Part shown: positions 1 through 12,420 of the stretch, one piece after another
Layout of the letters: each line of letters starts with the position of its first letter
Position numbering within the stretch: position 1 is the first letter of the stretch
Assembly: GCA_031841125.1 (NCBI GenBank)
Contig: CM063109.1
Coordinates: 66,594,914 to 66,658,913, forward strand
Origin: Acanthococcus lagerstroemiae
Lineage: Eukaryota > Arthropoda > Insecta > Hemiptera > Eriococcidae
Length of the DNA: 64,000 nt
Reading direction: 5' to 3'
The notes under the pieces: model-generated
Seen by the model: only the letters and a program-made list of their open reading frames with translations
What the model was told of the DNA's origin: nothing
Database searches by the model: none
Position numbers and translations under genes: made by a program

Positions 1-876
1 CTCTCTACGGGGCTGATTCATAAACTTTGAATTTGAAAAAGGATCGTTTAAAGTAGCTTCCTAGCTGCCTTGAACCTCTGTAAAGAATTCCTTTTCAAAA
101 AATGATTTTTTATTTTCGTCTATAAATGTATGAATACCGTTGAAAGAGTCTTGATCGAATTTTAAGAACCTTAAGGAGTCCTGAACAAGTCTGAACTTGT
201 CTAGAAAATCCTTGAATGAGCATTAATGAGACTGAACTGATTTAAAGACTGGTTTCGTCTCTTCGAAACAAAGAATTGAATGAAATTGAGAAATTTGATG
301 GTATACTATGGAATAATGTTATTTATTGTGAAATAATACATGACCGTAGCTTTTAAAATGAAATTTCGAAATTTATTCCCAATTCTTGTGGTATTGATAA
401 CTGAGAAGAATGTAAACAAAGCTAAGTTATAAAATCGTTTGACGTTATTGTTGATTAATTTCCGTTAAATAGCAAGTAAATTTCAGATTTGAAATTTATC
501 GTGTAATACTTCAATATAAATTTCCAGAAGATGAAGTTCATGAAATTTAACTACACTACCACGATTTTCAAAATCAATTAGGAAAATAATCTATGAAAAC
601 TCCGATTATTTCTCGCGTATTATCTACTCATTGAAATTAATGGTCTTAATACTACGTGTGGAGGAGGGGATGCGAGATATTCAATTCGTACACATTTGGA
701 ATCGTCCTTCCTGGGATTGCTTCTTTAATAGGTTTCTTCAAATAATTTTGAAATGGACAATTTGCGACTTCTTGTGAATTTTTTATTCTTGTTTTGTTCA
801 TCTAGGTATTGAATAACCATAGTTTCCATTATTTGCAACATTTTTGGAGTTTTTCTTTAATTGGTATTTGTTTTAG
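1..876. other. non-coding, probably ENT intron
   Basis: No exon could be supported here. The stretch precedes the first visible ENT exon and ends in a splice acceptor (TTTTAG at 871-876), so it is most likely intron. From about 130 to 250 it carries degenerate GAGTC/GACT words like those in the 53.9-55.7 kb field. Confidence 0.5.
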
Positions 877-3800
877 TCGTCAATGGAATATACCAAAATA
901 CGGTGTACGGTATAGCGGCAAGATTACCCCCGCGGTACACCGGTGCTGTCATACTCGGAAGTGTGAGTATGGCTTTGAATTTATTGATGACAAAGTTACG
1001 AACGCTTTATATATTTTCGTGAAATAATTTATCTTGTATTAACCTGTTATTTGATTTTCCAGAACCTAAGTGGAATTTTTACTGCTGTTATTAGTATTTT
1101 ATCGTCGGCCTTCGCTCCGGCTCCGCGTACCGCTGCCTGTTATTATTTCATTGTTGCCTTACTTGTATTATTCATCTGCTTCGATTCCTATTTTACTTTG
1201 CCGCTCACTGTAAGTATTGTCCATATCTGTAAAATTAGTTGGAAAAACTTTAATTGCACGTTAAAATAAAATTAGTGAATAAATGATAAGATAACGATAA
1301 AATCGAGTGTATAAACGATAGGAAATGTGCTAATTAACGTTACACATTGTACGCTCTACTGCGATGAGAACATTGACTTAAAATGAGTTGAGCGACTGAA
1401 AAATGTATTATACCGGAGGTGCCCTCTTTCATGGCTCTCCTTAAGTCTCTCTCAACTTTTTTCATAGTCCATGTTAGTTATACCGTGTTTTGCAGGGAAA
1501 ATCTCAGTTGAGTCCGAAATGCAGATTTTCGTCCCACTCGAGTCCCGCATTGAAAAAAGATACATCGCAGTTGAATCCCGTATAATTCATGCAATAATCT
1601 GTAAATCAGCTAATGTAACCAACAAGCTGATACGACCGACAATGTCGGTACTGATCGCAATCATGCAATCACTCTTCAAGTTGGTCATTCGTGTACAATA
1701 ATAATTGTAAGATGGGTGTCAGTTTCCTTCCGTACGTATTCGGCGCGGATCATAGTTTCAATTTTGTCCATGTGAAATGTTTAGCGAGAAAGGAAAAAAC
1801 TTGCGCGCAGTCGGGAACTATAAATTTCGTTTCCATAAAAGTTTGAATAACGACCTGCACAAAAGTTCGTGTAAAGCCTATATGAAAATGAATTCGCTGA
1901 ATGTTGTTACTTTCGAAAATTTAGACCTCTCTCATCCACCTGATAGCAATCATAGCCTTCTTCGTCAGCGTGTACACAATATGCTCAAGATGAAAGCAGT
2001 CAATCGTAAGTCTGGTTAAGAGGGTAAGGAAAATATTCGCTTACACGCCGGACTCAACTACGATGTATTCCTTTCATATGTGGGACTCAATGGCGATGTG
2101 ACCCTTTCATATGCAGGACTCAACTGCGTTTTGCCCCTTTCCTTCCGGTGTTGTTCCGGACTCAACTGGGAACTAGCCGTTTTGCAGCCGGTGTAGGATA
2201 AGGGAAAATTTACAACCATCAAAGGACACCTATTCCTTTCTACTTTTCCCCAGACAAATAGCTCATTTTTCCTTCGCTGGCATCTTCACACAAGTATGAC
2301 CCGGATTCGAGTCAGTTTTACCAGTTTTTACTCTTCTTGACCCTACAGATCTCTTTTGTTCGCTATTCATTTTTTCAGTTTTACTCCAGTCTTTTTCCAG
2401 CAGCTCTTTGCAAGTCTCACTCAACTGTTTTTTAGACTCGAGTCAGTTTTACCTTCTTGTAGCTGGTACATAGGCTGTCGCTAACTAACTGAGACTAAAA
2501 TTCGTACGGCCCACCAATGCTACCTATCGGCGTTTCAACGCAATAGGGGAATAATTTGGTTCATTAGCTATCGATTGAGACCAAGCCGAGCTCATTTGAT
2601 TGAAAACTCGGTGTTCCAAACCAATTTGAAAGAAACCACATGCGTTGACTTCTCCAGGTTTCTAAAGATTTTTTTAAAGAAGGAAAAGAGGCATATGATT
2701 ACAAAATTTTTTATTAATCATCATCTTCATTAAGTACACGAATATATTTTTCAAAATAAGCGCCATTCATGGCTATATAGACGTCCATTCGTTCTTGCCA
2801 TTTATCGAACATTTTCGCGTATTCCGCCGTCGGTAACGAGGAGAGAAACATCTGCGCCACAGTGATAACTTCTTGATTCGTGTTGAATTGACGATCGCGT
2901 GAGGCTGCCTGCAGTTGAAGAAATTACAAAAAGTCGCAGGGGGCGAGGTCGGGACTATACGGGGAGTTGGGATGAATTGTGATTTTTTAGAAGTCATCAC
3001 CGCGGCGCAGATGTTATTGTCCTCGTTACCGGCGGCAGAATACACGAAAACGTTCGATACAAGGCAAGAACAAATGGACGCCTGTATAGCCATGAGTGGA
3101 GCTTATTTTGAAAAAGATATTCGTATACTTAATGAAGATGATGATTAATAAAAAAATTTTGTAATCCTGTGCTTTTTTCCATTAAAAAAAAATTTTAAGA
3201 ACCGGGAGGGGTCAACGCATATAGTTTCTTTCAAATTGGTCTGGAACAGCGAGTTTTCAATCAAATGAGCTCGGCGTGGTCTCAATCGATAGCTAATGAA
3301 CCAAATTATTCCCCTACTGCGTTGAAATGCCGATAGGTAGCGTTGGTGGGCCGTACAAATTTTAGTCTCAGTTACTCAGCGACAGCCTATGTATATGATA
3401 AGGCAAAACTTGGCTCCATCAAAGTGCTCTCCACCTCTTTTCCCTCTTCCCCGGAATGATAACCTAATCTTCCTCGCTCGCCTCTTACCGCCAGTATGGC
3501 TCCGATTTTCACTTTCTTGGACCTCCTCCATTCTAAGGATCCCTTACTACCCTTAGGTCTGCCATTTACTTCTTCATTTTTCCGCAAGTGCCCGTTTCCA
3601 GTGACTCTCCTCATGTCTCACTCAAGTGTTTCCAGAAATGAGTTAGTTTCATTAATTCATGGGCATCTAGAAGTTCAGTTTCAATTACGTCAACGTGCAA
3701 TGTGTATCACTTCCCTGAGGTAATGCTCTAAGAGGCGGCTCTAGGGCTCGGGTCAGAGCAAAAAATGAAAAAAGAATGTGTATCGCTACTTACTATTTTT

Positions 3801-6800
3801 CATCGTTCAACTACTAACATTTTTTCCTACTTCGAAATATTTTATCGTGCATACATTTTTTGTATAGTTCGTTACTTTTCTCGGAGAGCTCATTTTTCAA
3901 TTGTTACATTTCCCCCTTCCCCCATCGTTTGTACACTTTATTTTATCGGGTGATTAAATGATACCCTAATGAATTCGTTGTAGTTATGGTGCGTAGTTCA
4001 ATTCCCCCCCCCCCCAGTACAGCAAAAAGTATATCAGACGCTAGTCTTATATTTTTTCCTAATAAAATCTTTTTATTTGTTTTTAATGTAACGAATAACA
4101 TCGATTTCAGGTTATACCAATTTTCGTGGTGATACCTTCTTCCTTTTACCCCTCTTGAGTACAAGTTCTACATTCTTTCCATTTTTTTATTTTTACACGA
4201 TATTTGGAGGCGTGTAAGTAAAACGTGCATTTCTGTTGGGTTGTGCCCCACGAAAATTTGTCTTGTGGGGATGACCGCCCTTATTGCTCGCATCTGACGT
4301 AGACAAAGACAAATATATTTTTTGATTTACTTTTGTATATACGGGCCTTTGTTCGTACGATACAGTGACCCTTTCAGTGTGGCGTGTCGCCGAACGAACC
4401 CACACCCGAGCATAGGCATCCACCATCCTTCCTCATTATCCCCTATCCCTTCCAATTGTACACCGAAGTGTGCCAAATAATTTTACCTATTCATCTCCCC
4501 ATTTTGTCGGCGGTCTCCCCCTCTTCCGCTTCCACTCTTTGGGTGACTACTCAGCTGATTTTCCCCATTTCTCACCGCCCCTAACCATGTGCCCGGCGTA
4601 CTTCAGCTTTAATTTTTGATTTCTCCCCCCCCCCCCCCCCGTTATCTATCGCTTTTGTGATGTTCGCGATTTTTTCGAGCTGATGAATGAACTTATGAAG
4701 AAATAGGTAATGGAGTAATTATTGCTTTTGGCAATCATAAATTTAAAGGAAATAATTGAGAACTTTTTAATATAAATGAAAAAAAATAGTCAATTTCATT
4801 CTATCAAATTCGTATAAAAAATTAAATTTTAATTTATTAATAAATTTAAAAATAAAATTAATATTAATAATATTATTAAATCGATTTAGTATTTTGTCTT
4901 TAACCCTAATTTTCATGATGCTTCGTAGCATTTTATAGAACGTTACTCTCACGCTCTCCTTCTGGGTTTTATTAGTGACTGCGTTTGGGCTCCATAGGTG
5001 AGGATAGGTATCACACATTGCTCTAGGATTTTAACTTTGTCTTAATGGGTAAGTTCCTTTTAAGAAATGTCCTGTGAGCCCAGAATTTTTTCCATGCCGT
5101 CGCCGTCCTCGCCCTCCGCTCCAGTTTTCCCTTACCCTCCATAGCAACCATTTGACCAAGGTATTGGTACTCTGACCATTTCTATTTCCTCTCCTCTGAC
5201 CTTGACTCCATCCCTTTTTATATTTGTCATTAGTTTAGTCTTGGTGGTGTAATTCAAACGAAAATTGCGTTGGACAATATCCTCTAACTCTGATCTTTTT
5301 GTATCTGCCACGGACACGTGAAGGGAGGAAGGGGTCTGAATAGACCTTCCTAGCACTACATTATGAAGAACAGAGTCTTGTTCTCTTCTTTCATGATGTT
5401 CCGGAAATAAACATAATGTGAATTTTACATTTGGTCAAATTCCAATCTCCTTGGCTTTCTATCCCTGGAAATGTTTTTGTCCCCCTACACGTACCCCTCG
5501 GATGTCTCGCATAGCTCACATGAAATTATATATTTTTTTTAGAAAGCAAAGGGAGTTCGGTGGTTTGAAAAGGGTTGTTCTTATGGTTCTTGGCGGGTCC
5601 AGAAAGCGGTGAAGGTGGTGCCTAAACTTCGGTCCAAATTTTAGTCATAAAAAATCATGGACTGAGCAAGTGAGAACATTTTTGGCTTACTTCTGCTGAT
5701 TTTGGGGAGAAAATGCACTAATTTTGACGGACAGTGAACCAAAAATGAGCCATTTTACGGTACCTCGTGCAATATTTTCAGTCTTATTTGGTGTAAATTA
5801 GACCATGAAATAGGACTGTGGCTCCTCTTGCTCTCCCTTTGGATCCACTATTGATTATTTTTGCTCTTATACAAGAATGACTGAGGTTTCGAATGTGGGG
5901 TGTTGAGGGTCCACTAATCCCAAAGTTTGTGAGTATTAGTCTTACTCTAAGTTCAAAATGGTAGCATTGGTATAAAAGCTAGAGCTGGGGTGGATAAAAT
6001 TGTCAAAAAACGAATAATGGGTTTTTATAGGACTTTGAAGGTAGGTTATTTTGATTGTTTTAATAACTGTGCATTCTGGGATGGTGCTGAAAATAGAAAA
6101 CGAAAATGCGTTTACTCTTGACTTTCTGGGGTCGCTGTACTTTTTTTTTTATTGGCAGTTTGACTCCAAGTTGGAAAGTGTGGTATTGCAGGTAGGGACA
6201 GTGTGGTCGAGGATAAAAACATGGTCAAAGAGTTTCGATAGTGTCTTGTTTCCAGTACATGGACGGTGCAAAACTAAGTTAAGAGCTGAACTTGTGTTCT
6301 GAAAAATCATGCCGTCACGGGAAACCGCATATAATTTTGCTGTTGGATTTTAAGAAACATGTTCGTAGGTTCAGATTTTGAATTTCCGTTCTTGAAAATT
6401 TAGATCTCTGTCTGGTGTACAGACAGAGAGCCAGGGCGTTTATAACTCTAAGTTCGTAAATCGTAGCTCTCGCCTCCTTTTTTTGTTGGTTGGTGGAAAA
6501 GAGGCTATTTGTCTCCCGGACAGTCCATCTGTCTGGCAGTCTGGTGGACATACTGGCTCGTTAGCTGCCTCACGGCCTGACTGACTAATTCATAAATCCG
6601 TCAGATTTGATCTTGGAGTAACCAATATGTCCCTTTGTTGTAAAAATTTCAGGCAAGCACCACTCAGCGTTTTCTCGACATATGGAAGGGGATGGGTTGA
6701 AGTCAGATGTTTATTATCTAGTAGGAAAATTGCTGAACTATTATCATTGTTCTAGTTCTTTTGGATTTTATTGGTTACAATTTTTGGAGCTTTTTCAATT

Positions 6801-8273
6801 CAAAATTTTCACTGGAGGAGCAATTATCGTTACTGCCCTTCCCGTGTACCTGCACCATCTTGGGTTGCTCCATGATCATTCAGTTTACAGTAAGTTTATA
6901 TAATATGCAGTTAGGATGGCCATGCTTGGGGGGGGGGAGGAGAAAACAGACAGGATGGCATGCGAACAAAAATTCCTCGATGAATTGAACCTATTCTTTC
7001 GGTATTTTCAAGAAACGTTGGATTTAATGGATTTCTTGAGAATCTAAAGTGATCTATAGCTTTATAAAATCTTTAGTCATTCATCGTTTTGAAGGTTTCT
7101 CGTTGAACAAGTGTGGAAAGTTCGTGTTGTGCACTTTAGATTCGGTTATTTAAAACTAAAGATATGGGTGAAAGTAAAATTCCTTTCTTGAAACTACAGA
7201 TTATTTTGGAGCTGCTTAGATAATCAGTTGTCCTGTGCTAGTCAGATTCTGTAAATCCCTTGCTGAAGACATTCCTATGATTCCAGTTGTTACATTGTAA
7301 TCTAAATAATTTCCAATTATCTCGTGAATTTGTTATGTAGTTCTTTAAGGAGAAAGAAAATGATCATTACTACCTTGCTTTCTATGATTACAGAAATTCT
7401 ACAAGTACCATGATCTTCAGTTCAAAAAAGCTGCAGAAAAAAGTAGAGCTATTGCTCGAGATGCCAACGTCTCTGTGAAAGTACCGTACTGCAGAATTTT
7501 CAAATCATGCTGGATGCAGTGTTTCAACGTATTCTACATTTTTTTCATCACATTATCAGTCTTTCCGGTTGTACATTCTCGTAAGTTTTTTCACGCACTT
7601 GGTGATGTGTGCTGCCATACGTTGCATCGTTTTAACTAATCTAAATACTTTCCAAACTTTTCTTTTTTCTCATCAGAAATTAAACCCTCGACGGCTGACC
7701 TCTTTTTTCCGGAGAGGTTTTACTCTCAAGTCATGTGCTTCTTGACATTTTCAGTATTCGCTACGATAGGAAATCTTTTCGCATCCGTAATCACCTGGGT
7801 GAGTACCATACTTCGGGAATACTCTTCTCTTCGTCGAAAGTGCCTAATTCACGTTTGTGTTTTATGTTCCAGCCTGGACCAAAAAGATTGTATATTCCTG
7901 TTTTATTACGGACTGTCTTTCTTCCATTATTTTTCTTCTGTAACTACCAGCCAGCGACGGGCCGCGTTGTTCCTCATTACATCGATCACGATTACGTGTA
8001 CTGGGGTATAGCTGTGATGTTCGCCTTGACCTCAGGTTACTACAGTTCCCTCGCAATGATGTACTGTGGAAAGTGAGTAACTAGTTGATTTAATAATTCT
8101 GTTGCGAACCTACGTGCAGGTCTTAATGATGTTAATAACGTTTGCCCAGAACTGTAGCTCCAGAATATAGTAGCACTGCGGGTATGTTTGGCGCCGCTAG
8201 CTTGGTTACCGGAATATTCGCCGGGATCGTATCTGCCTTTGCTTGGCCTCATATTGCGAATATCTCGCTGTAA
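877..8273 (+). CDS. Ent: equilibrative nucleoside transporter (SLC29 family), 3' six exons
   Basis: A multi-pass membrane carrier for facilitated nucleoside transport. Six exons splice in frame: 877-962, 1063-1209, 7394-7580, 7677-7798, 7873-8072, 8150-8273, with stop TAA at 8271-8273. All junctions are GT-AG and phases agree. Family marks: NGIYQNTVYG with RYTGAVILGS (mid-protein helices), SNLSGIFTAV, the hydrophilic loop KFYKYHDLQFKKA, then FITLSVFPVVHS, a PERFYSQVMCFLTFSVFATIGNL block (broken here as PERFYSQVMC / FLTFSVFATIGN), PGPKRLYIPVLLR, FFFCNYQP, SGYYSSLAMMY and a last helix ending PHIANISL. The first visible exon begins mid-codon, so the N-terminal helices and the start codon are upstream. 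Intron 2 is 6.2 kb and full of repeats; the others are 69 to 100 bp. ENT1/ENT2-type subclass is not decided. Confidence 0.95.
1495..2170. repeat. inverted arrays of an ACTCAACTGCGATG word
   Basis: Three degenerate ~33-bp tandem units around GGACTCAACTGCGATGT...CCTTTCATATG lie at about 2048-2160. The reverse complement of the same word (ACATCGCAGTTGAATCC and relatives) recurs at about 1495-1585. The inverted layout suggests the two ends of an old non-autonomous element inside the ENT intron. No terminal repeat or target duplication was resolved. Confidence 0.5.
2185..3690. repeat. ~280-bp direct repeats flanking the mariner foldback
   Basis: About 2185-2466 and 3394-3680 align in the same orientation (shared GATAAGG.AAA, CCATCAAAG, CCTCTTTTCCC-like, TCTTCCTCGCT-like, GTCTCACTCAA). 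They are clearly divergent by eye, roughly three quarters identical. They immediately flank the element at 2469-3391, so it sits at or near a junction of an older tandem duplication. Confidence 0.5.
2469..3391. mobile_element. mariner-derived foldback element
   Basis: Two inverted arms of roughly 400 bp face each other around a ~100-bp spacer (about 2885-2985). Outer ends are CATAGGCTGTCGCT and its complement AGCGACAGCCTATG, each next to a TA (2467-2468 and 3392-3393), as expected of Tc1/mariner insertion. The right arm reads on + as a mariner-like C-terminus (RQEQMDACIAMSGAYFEKD, stop at 3146-3148); the left arm carries the same segment on -. Both arms therefore come from a transposase 3' half duplicated head to head. 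It has no complete transposase. Confidence 0.82.
3714..3764 (+). repeat. SINE tail fragment
   Basis: CCTGAGGTAATGCTC followed by CTCTAGGGCTCGGGT matches the 3' part of the tRNA-derived SINEs at 32743 and 57671. The tRNA-like head is absent. Confidence 0.5.
4625..4640. repeat. 16-bp poly-C run
   Basis: Longest of fourteen C or G homopolymers of 10 bp or more in the window. Others begin at 4004, 6928, 9458, 12081, 20425, 27768, 28339, 28795, 33868, 38761, 46786, 53722 and 60923. Confidence 0.95.
4780..5395 (-). pseudogene. non-LTR retrotransposon reverse transcriptase fragment
   Basis: Read on - across frameshifts it gives NYTTKTKLMTN, then YLGQMVAMEGKGKLERRAR, TATAWKKFWAHRTFLKRNL and CVIPILTYGAQTQS, the order seen at the C-terminal side of LINE reverse transcriptases (thumb region and the LTYG...T motif). 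Frameshifts and stops make it dead. It lies antisense to ENT inside the large intron. The clade is not decided; it may be the same family as the copies at 21207 and 28066. Confidence 0.8.
5396..7393. other. remainder of the large ENT intron
   Basis: No supported gene or element was found. A 10-bp G run lies at 6928-6937. A stop-free stretch around 6682-6900 ending in a GTAAGT-like donor does not encode any recognisable ENT segment, and the flanking exons join perfectly without it. Confidence 0.5.
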
Positions 8274-8666
8274 TGTCGCATCGAAATCACGTATGCGGTC
8301 CTAATCTGACATTCTGTGTAATCGTCTCCCCTTTTCGTCTCAAGTAACGGAAACATCGTTTTGTGCAGTATTTTCTAGGATTTATAAGACTGCTCTTATT
8401 TATTACGAATGTACTCATCTTAGTCGAGCGTCATTCGATAGCCTGAGTTCTAACGAATGTCACTCGAAAAATGAGCGTAAATTGAGATATCGATGTAACT
8501 TTTATATGTTTCTGTTATTTAACGTTTCGTAAAGTTAACGTTGCAGGTCAATGTGTATTCGTGTATAGTTTTCAAAATGATGCAATGTTTTATGTTCATC
8601 TGCCAGTCATATTGTTCATTCGGCTTGGACTTCGCACCTGTGTGAAAAGTAGTTGTGGAAATGGGT

Positions 8667-8672
8667 AATAAA
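8667..8672 (+). promoter_or_regulatory. ENT polyadenylation signal
   Basis: AATAAA occurs about 390 bp after the ENT stop and is followed by a G/T-rich run (GTTGATGAGGTGGAATGTG), the usual arrangement for cleavage. The 3' UTR would be about 8274-8690. Confidence 0.5.
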
Positions 8673-8673
8673 A

Positions 8674-10230
8674 GTTGAATGTTGATGAGGTGGAATGTGC
8701 TTGAAATCGGATTTCTAGATCCTTAGGGAACCCATAAGGGTATAACGGTACGGGCACCTTATCATTGGTTTCTCGTCTATCAGTATAGTGAAAGAGAATT
8801 GAGGCGCACATATCCATAATCGTATCCCATGATGGAAAAACAAACGTTTGCCCTTGCCATGAATGAATAATATGTAAAGACTGAGACTGAAAAAGCTAGT
8901 CTAAAGATTCTGACTCTTTTAGGCTAATTTCTGCATCCTGAGTAAATAGAGGCATCGTTGTCAGTTTACGATTGAGGTCTGGGGAATGTTTGAATGTGAA
9001 AGAGAAAGTTCTATCGGAAATAAGGTACGTATGTTGAGGCATGGGAGACAACAAGATTCGGTAAACGCAATGAATCCACAAAAACATTTATTGCGTTTTT
9101 CTCAAAACTTGGGAAACAGACTGGCCTTTCTTAACTCGAGATACAGATGTTTGAAGTGACTCGCTAGATTACTTTATGTTCTTTCAAACATATCCTGTAA
9201 AAAGTACTGACGATGCTATTCTCGCAACCTGAAGCACGAAAGCACAGTACGTGAGTATTTTCAGAATCTTGCTCAGCACAATTTTTGAAATTTGTATCTT
9301 CTGTTCTTAGAATAACCGTATTTTTAATCTCACTGTTATTTTCAGTTTTGTTCTTTGGCATATCTTCATATTTTGTTGTGATTTTGATATTAAGTACTAG
9401 ACTATGACGTAGCTGTTGATATTACTCAACTTCTCGGTGTTTCCTCACGTTTTACCTGGGGGGGGGGGGGGTGATAAAATGAATAAATAAAATAGTAGAT
9501 GCTCCGAGTGCCAAGTTTTATAATTTGGTAGCCCCTTTCAGAATGTTGACAATTTACACTAAACTCGTTTATCCAGTTTTAATCGAGTTTACATGATGGC
9601 TGTTGTACAAAATTAATAGTACAAATAATCCAAATTCTTTCGCCTATTTTTACCCAAGCTTGTTTTTTTTCGTCATTTTCTAACACTCGTTCAATGAATT
9701 GTACTTAACCTTTTGTATTTATTTCGATATCACTTTTGTATATAATATTTTGTAGCGCGAGATTTTTTTTTTTTTAAATCCGTCCCCGAATCCCGAATAT
9801 CGAGAAGTTCCCTGATCGTGGATTAACATGAGTTTTACATCTAGACTACATACTGTTATTAAAGAATTTTATCACTGTGATTGAACGATTTTTACAACCA
9901 ATAATTAGTGTACACGCGTGTTATATTAAATTACTTAGTTGTGTTTATTCGAAATGTAACTAACCTATATCTTCTGACAATAAGTATTGTAACTTAGTTT
10001 TTATAGGGTACCGTCAGTAAATATGATGTAACAAGCATTAAGTTTTGAAATGTGGTGTTTAAGCTTAAATTCATAACCATAAGTCTTCCTCATTTTTGTT
10101 ACTTATTTTTATGTAAAATTTGTAATCAAAATTATATACTTTCCTTTTAAGTTCATAGTGTTGAATGTTTAGATTTACAAATTGACTTATTACCTAATCT
10201 GCAGAACTGTGTCTTGTGTCAGATTTAGCC
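8674..10230. other. intergenic, nothing recognised
   Basis: AT-rich sequence downstream of ENT with a 14-bp G run at 9458-9471. No ORF with family resemblance and no terminal repeats were seen. Confidence 0.5.
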
Positions 10231-11377
10231 GGGTGTTTCAAAATGATAGCGCCAGTTGAACGCTGTTAAGCGTAAGAGAACCAACAAGAAAAATCTGTTT
10301 TTTGAGAACACGTGGTTCCAAGTTCGAGAGCCGTGTAGAAACTATATGACATAGCGTTTACTGATAAGCTTATTTTAACGTGAATACACGTTTTTGAATC
10401 GGAGGCCAAATTTTGAAAAATTCTACTTTTTACGCTCTTTCCAACGATACTAATGACTCATTTTGTTCACAAATGTTGGTTGGTTCCCTTGAGCTTAACA
10501 GCGTCCAGTTCTAAGCGCTTATAACTTGGCAACACTAAGTGAAAAGTAAGTAGGCATGTTCGGTATCAAGAAAGAAAAAAATGAACCCCATTTTATGTCG
10601 CAATTTTTATGTTTTAAAACGTATATTCCCTAAATGCCCTCCTCCTTCCGCTGTACAGTTACTCAAAGACTCAAACGAACACAAAAATTTCTGTAGACGT
10701 TATTCAAAATTTCTTAATTTTTTCTCATGTACCTACGGGTCTTCAACGTAACGGTGTCGTTCACCGGAGTCGTATACGCCTTTAATTTGACATGACCTCG
10801 CTTGAAAAATCGAATGGAGTCAAAAACGGACTTCGAGGGAGTGTAAATCCCGGGTGATGATTTTCGCACAGATTTTTTCTATTTTTAAGAAATTTCTTAC
10901 AGGCTTACACAGCGTTTGTGGTGTCAGACGTTGCACCGTCTTGCTGAAACCAAGTTTTTTCAATAATAATTCGATTTCTCTTTGATTCCGAAAAAAATAA
11001 CAGTCGATGTGCGGTAGCGATTCTGAGATCGAGACGAGAGGGTGAGGTTCGAGGAGACACTCGCGCAGTTTCTCGTTTTTTTTCTCCCGCTTGCTAGCAC
11101 CCACGTTGCAGATTCCGTAGCAGGGAATGTATCCGCACATCCCTACATTGTCTGCCATTTAGGTACATTATCCCTTTCCGAAAGATTGAAATGACGAAGA
11201 GATTCTCGTTACCTTTTAACAAAACCTGCCATTTACTGAATTGCGTTCCACGTCGAAGGCACATTGCTGCGTAGTCCACTAAGGCATTCTTTCAAATGAT
11301 CTCAAATATGCCTAATTTTGTCTGATTGTTGCCAAGTTAGAAAAGTTTGGAATTGACCATATCATTTTGAAACACCC
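10231..11377 (-). mobile_element. decayed TIR transposon, IS630/Tc1-mariner-like transposase
   Basis: Ends are perfect 18-bp inverted repeats, GGGTGTTTCAAAATGATA at 10231 and its complement at 11360-11377. On the minus strand, across frames, the remnant reads EMADNVGMCGY..., then FQQDGATSDTTNA (about 10920-10953) and HHPGFTLPRSP...DF (about 10790-10860). That is the catalytic-core pattern (QQDGA.xHT, then PRSPDLTPLDF) of insect transposases of this superfamily. Several frameshifts and stops make it inactive. A family A element is inserted just inside its left end. Confidence 0.8.
10258..10506. mobile_element. TIR element family A, copy 1
   Basis: Starts with a GGACGCTGTTAAGCG-like terminal repeat (first bases mutated to GA) and ends with its complement AGCTTAACAGCGTCC. 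Flanked by AGTT at 10254-10257 and 10507-10510, a 4-bp target duplication. The interior contains TTACGCTCTTTCCAACG ATACTAAT, shared by all copies. Non-coding and non-autonomous. Nested in the transposon at 10231-11377. Confidence 0.88.
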
Positions 11378-12420
11378 TGCAGTAAAAATTGAGCAAAGCG
11401 CCAACTTTACAACCCCGCCGTCTGATTTCCTAATCTAAGTCGGTGTACCAAAATGGTACCAAGATGTCTGTCATTTACTTCACTCGATCACTCCGCTCTC
11501 GGATTGCGTGATTAGCAATCTGCAAAATTTCCGAGATTACCGAAATACGCTGTCAAAACCCTATTGGGGCATTTGCTAAGAGACTGCCTATCTCTTATTT
11601 CAGTTTTAGGTTTTCGAGGTTTGATGTTGAGAGTAGGAGAGTACATTCAGATCCGGTTCCCTGGCATATTATCAAACGGAACCATTTAGGCAAATAATAG
11701 TCAATTTTTCGTTATTTGTTTTCATCCCCCTATAATGAGACCCTGGGGATACTTTTAGTAACATCCCAAGGAGTGGGAGCCAACAAATACTCTCGAAATC
11801 GATTTCAGTGACCTCGAAAACGAGTATCGTTTAGAAATAATGAACATTCGTCTGAGCCCCTTCGCTGCCCTCTATGGAATTGGATCAAAAAAATACCCTG
11901 AAAATCGGATTCTCGAAAACCTATAAACCAACTTTCATCGCGATTTTTTCTTTCGCTGTCGACCTCTTCCTCTTTTTCGAGATCTTTTCTGTAGTCCAAT
12001 GACATCTCTGGTTCAAACTATTTTATTTTTATTAATTATCAGGTGAATAATTATTAGCATTTATGAGCACATAGCTATAACCCCCCCCCCCCCGGGATAA
12101 GGGGGCCATGCAGAAGGTTTCCTCAAAACAGAAAACCCCAGTATATTTTCTCGTAAGGAGGACCTGCCTGTTGGTATTATTTGATCAAGCTTAATTTTCA
12201 GAATTTGCTATAAGTGGCACTCTTTTAGTTAAGCAGAAATCAAAATGTGTTGGAAAATTTTCATTGACATTATTATATATAGTGATAAGTAAATCTAGAA
12301 AATCCTTGTATAAACTGTTCCTTACGGGTTAGTTCCCTTCTTTCACCACTAACTTTGAGCTACACCGATACTGATCATGGGTCAATCTGCCAAAACAAAA
12401 TCAGTAGATACGTGTTATTT
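11378..12420. other. intergenic, nothing recognised
   Basis: No gene or element could be supported. A 13-bp C run followed by GGG lies at 12081-12096. Confidence 0.45.

Noticed and set aside
6682..6903. possible extra ENT exon before a GTAAGT-like donor
   Set aside because: Translation shows no ENT motif, and exons 1063-1209 and 7394-7580 join in phase at the expected place in the family without it.
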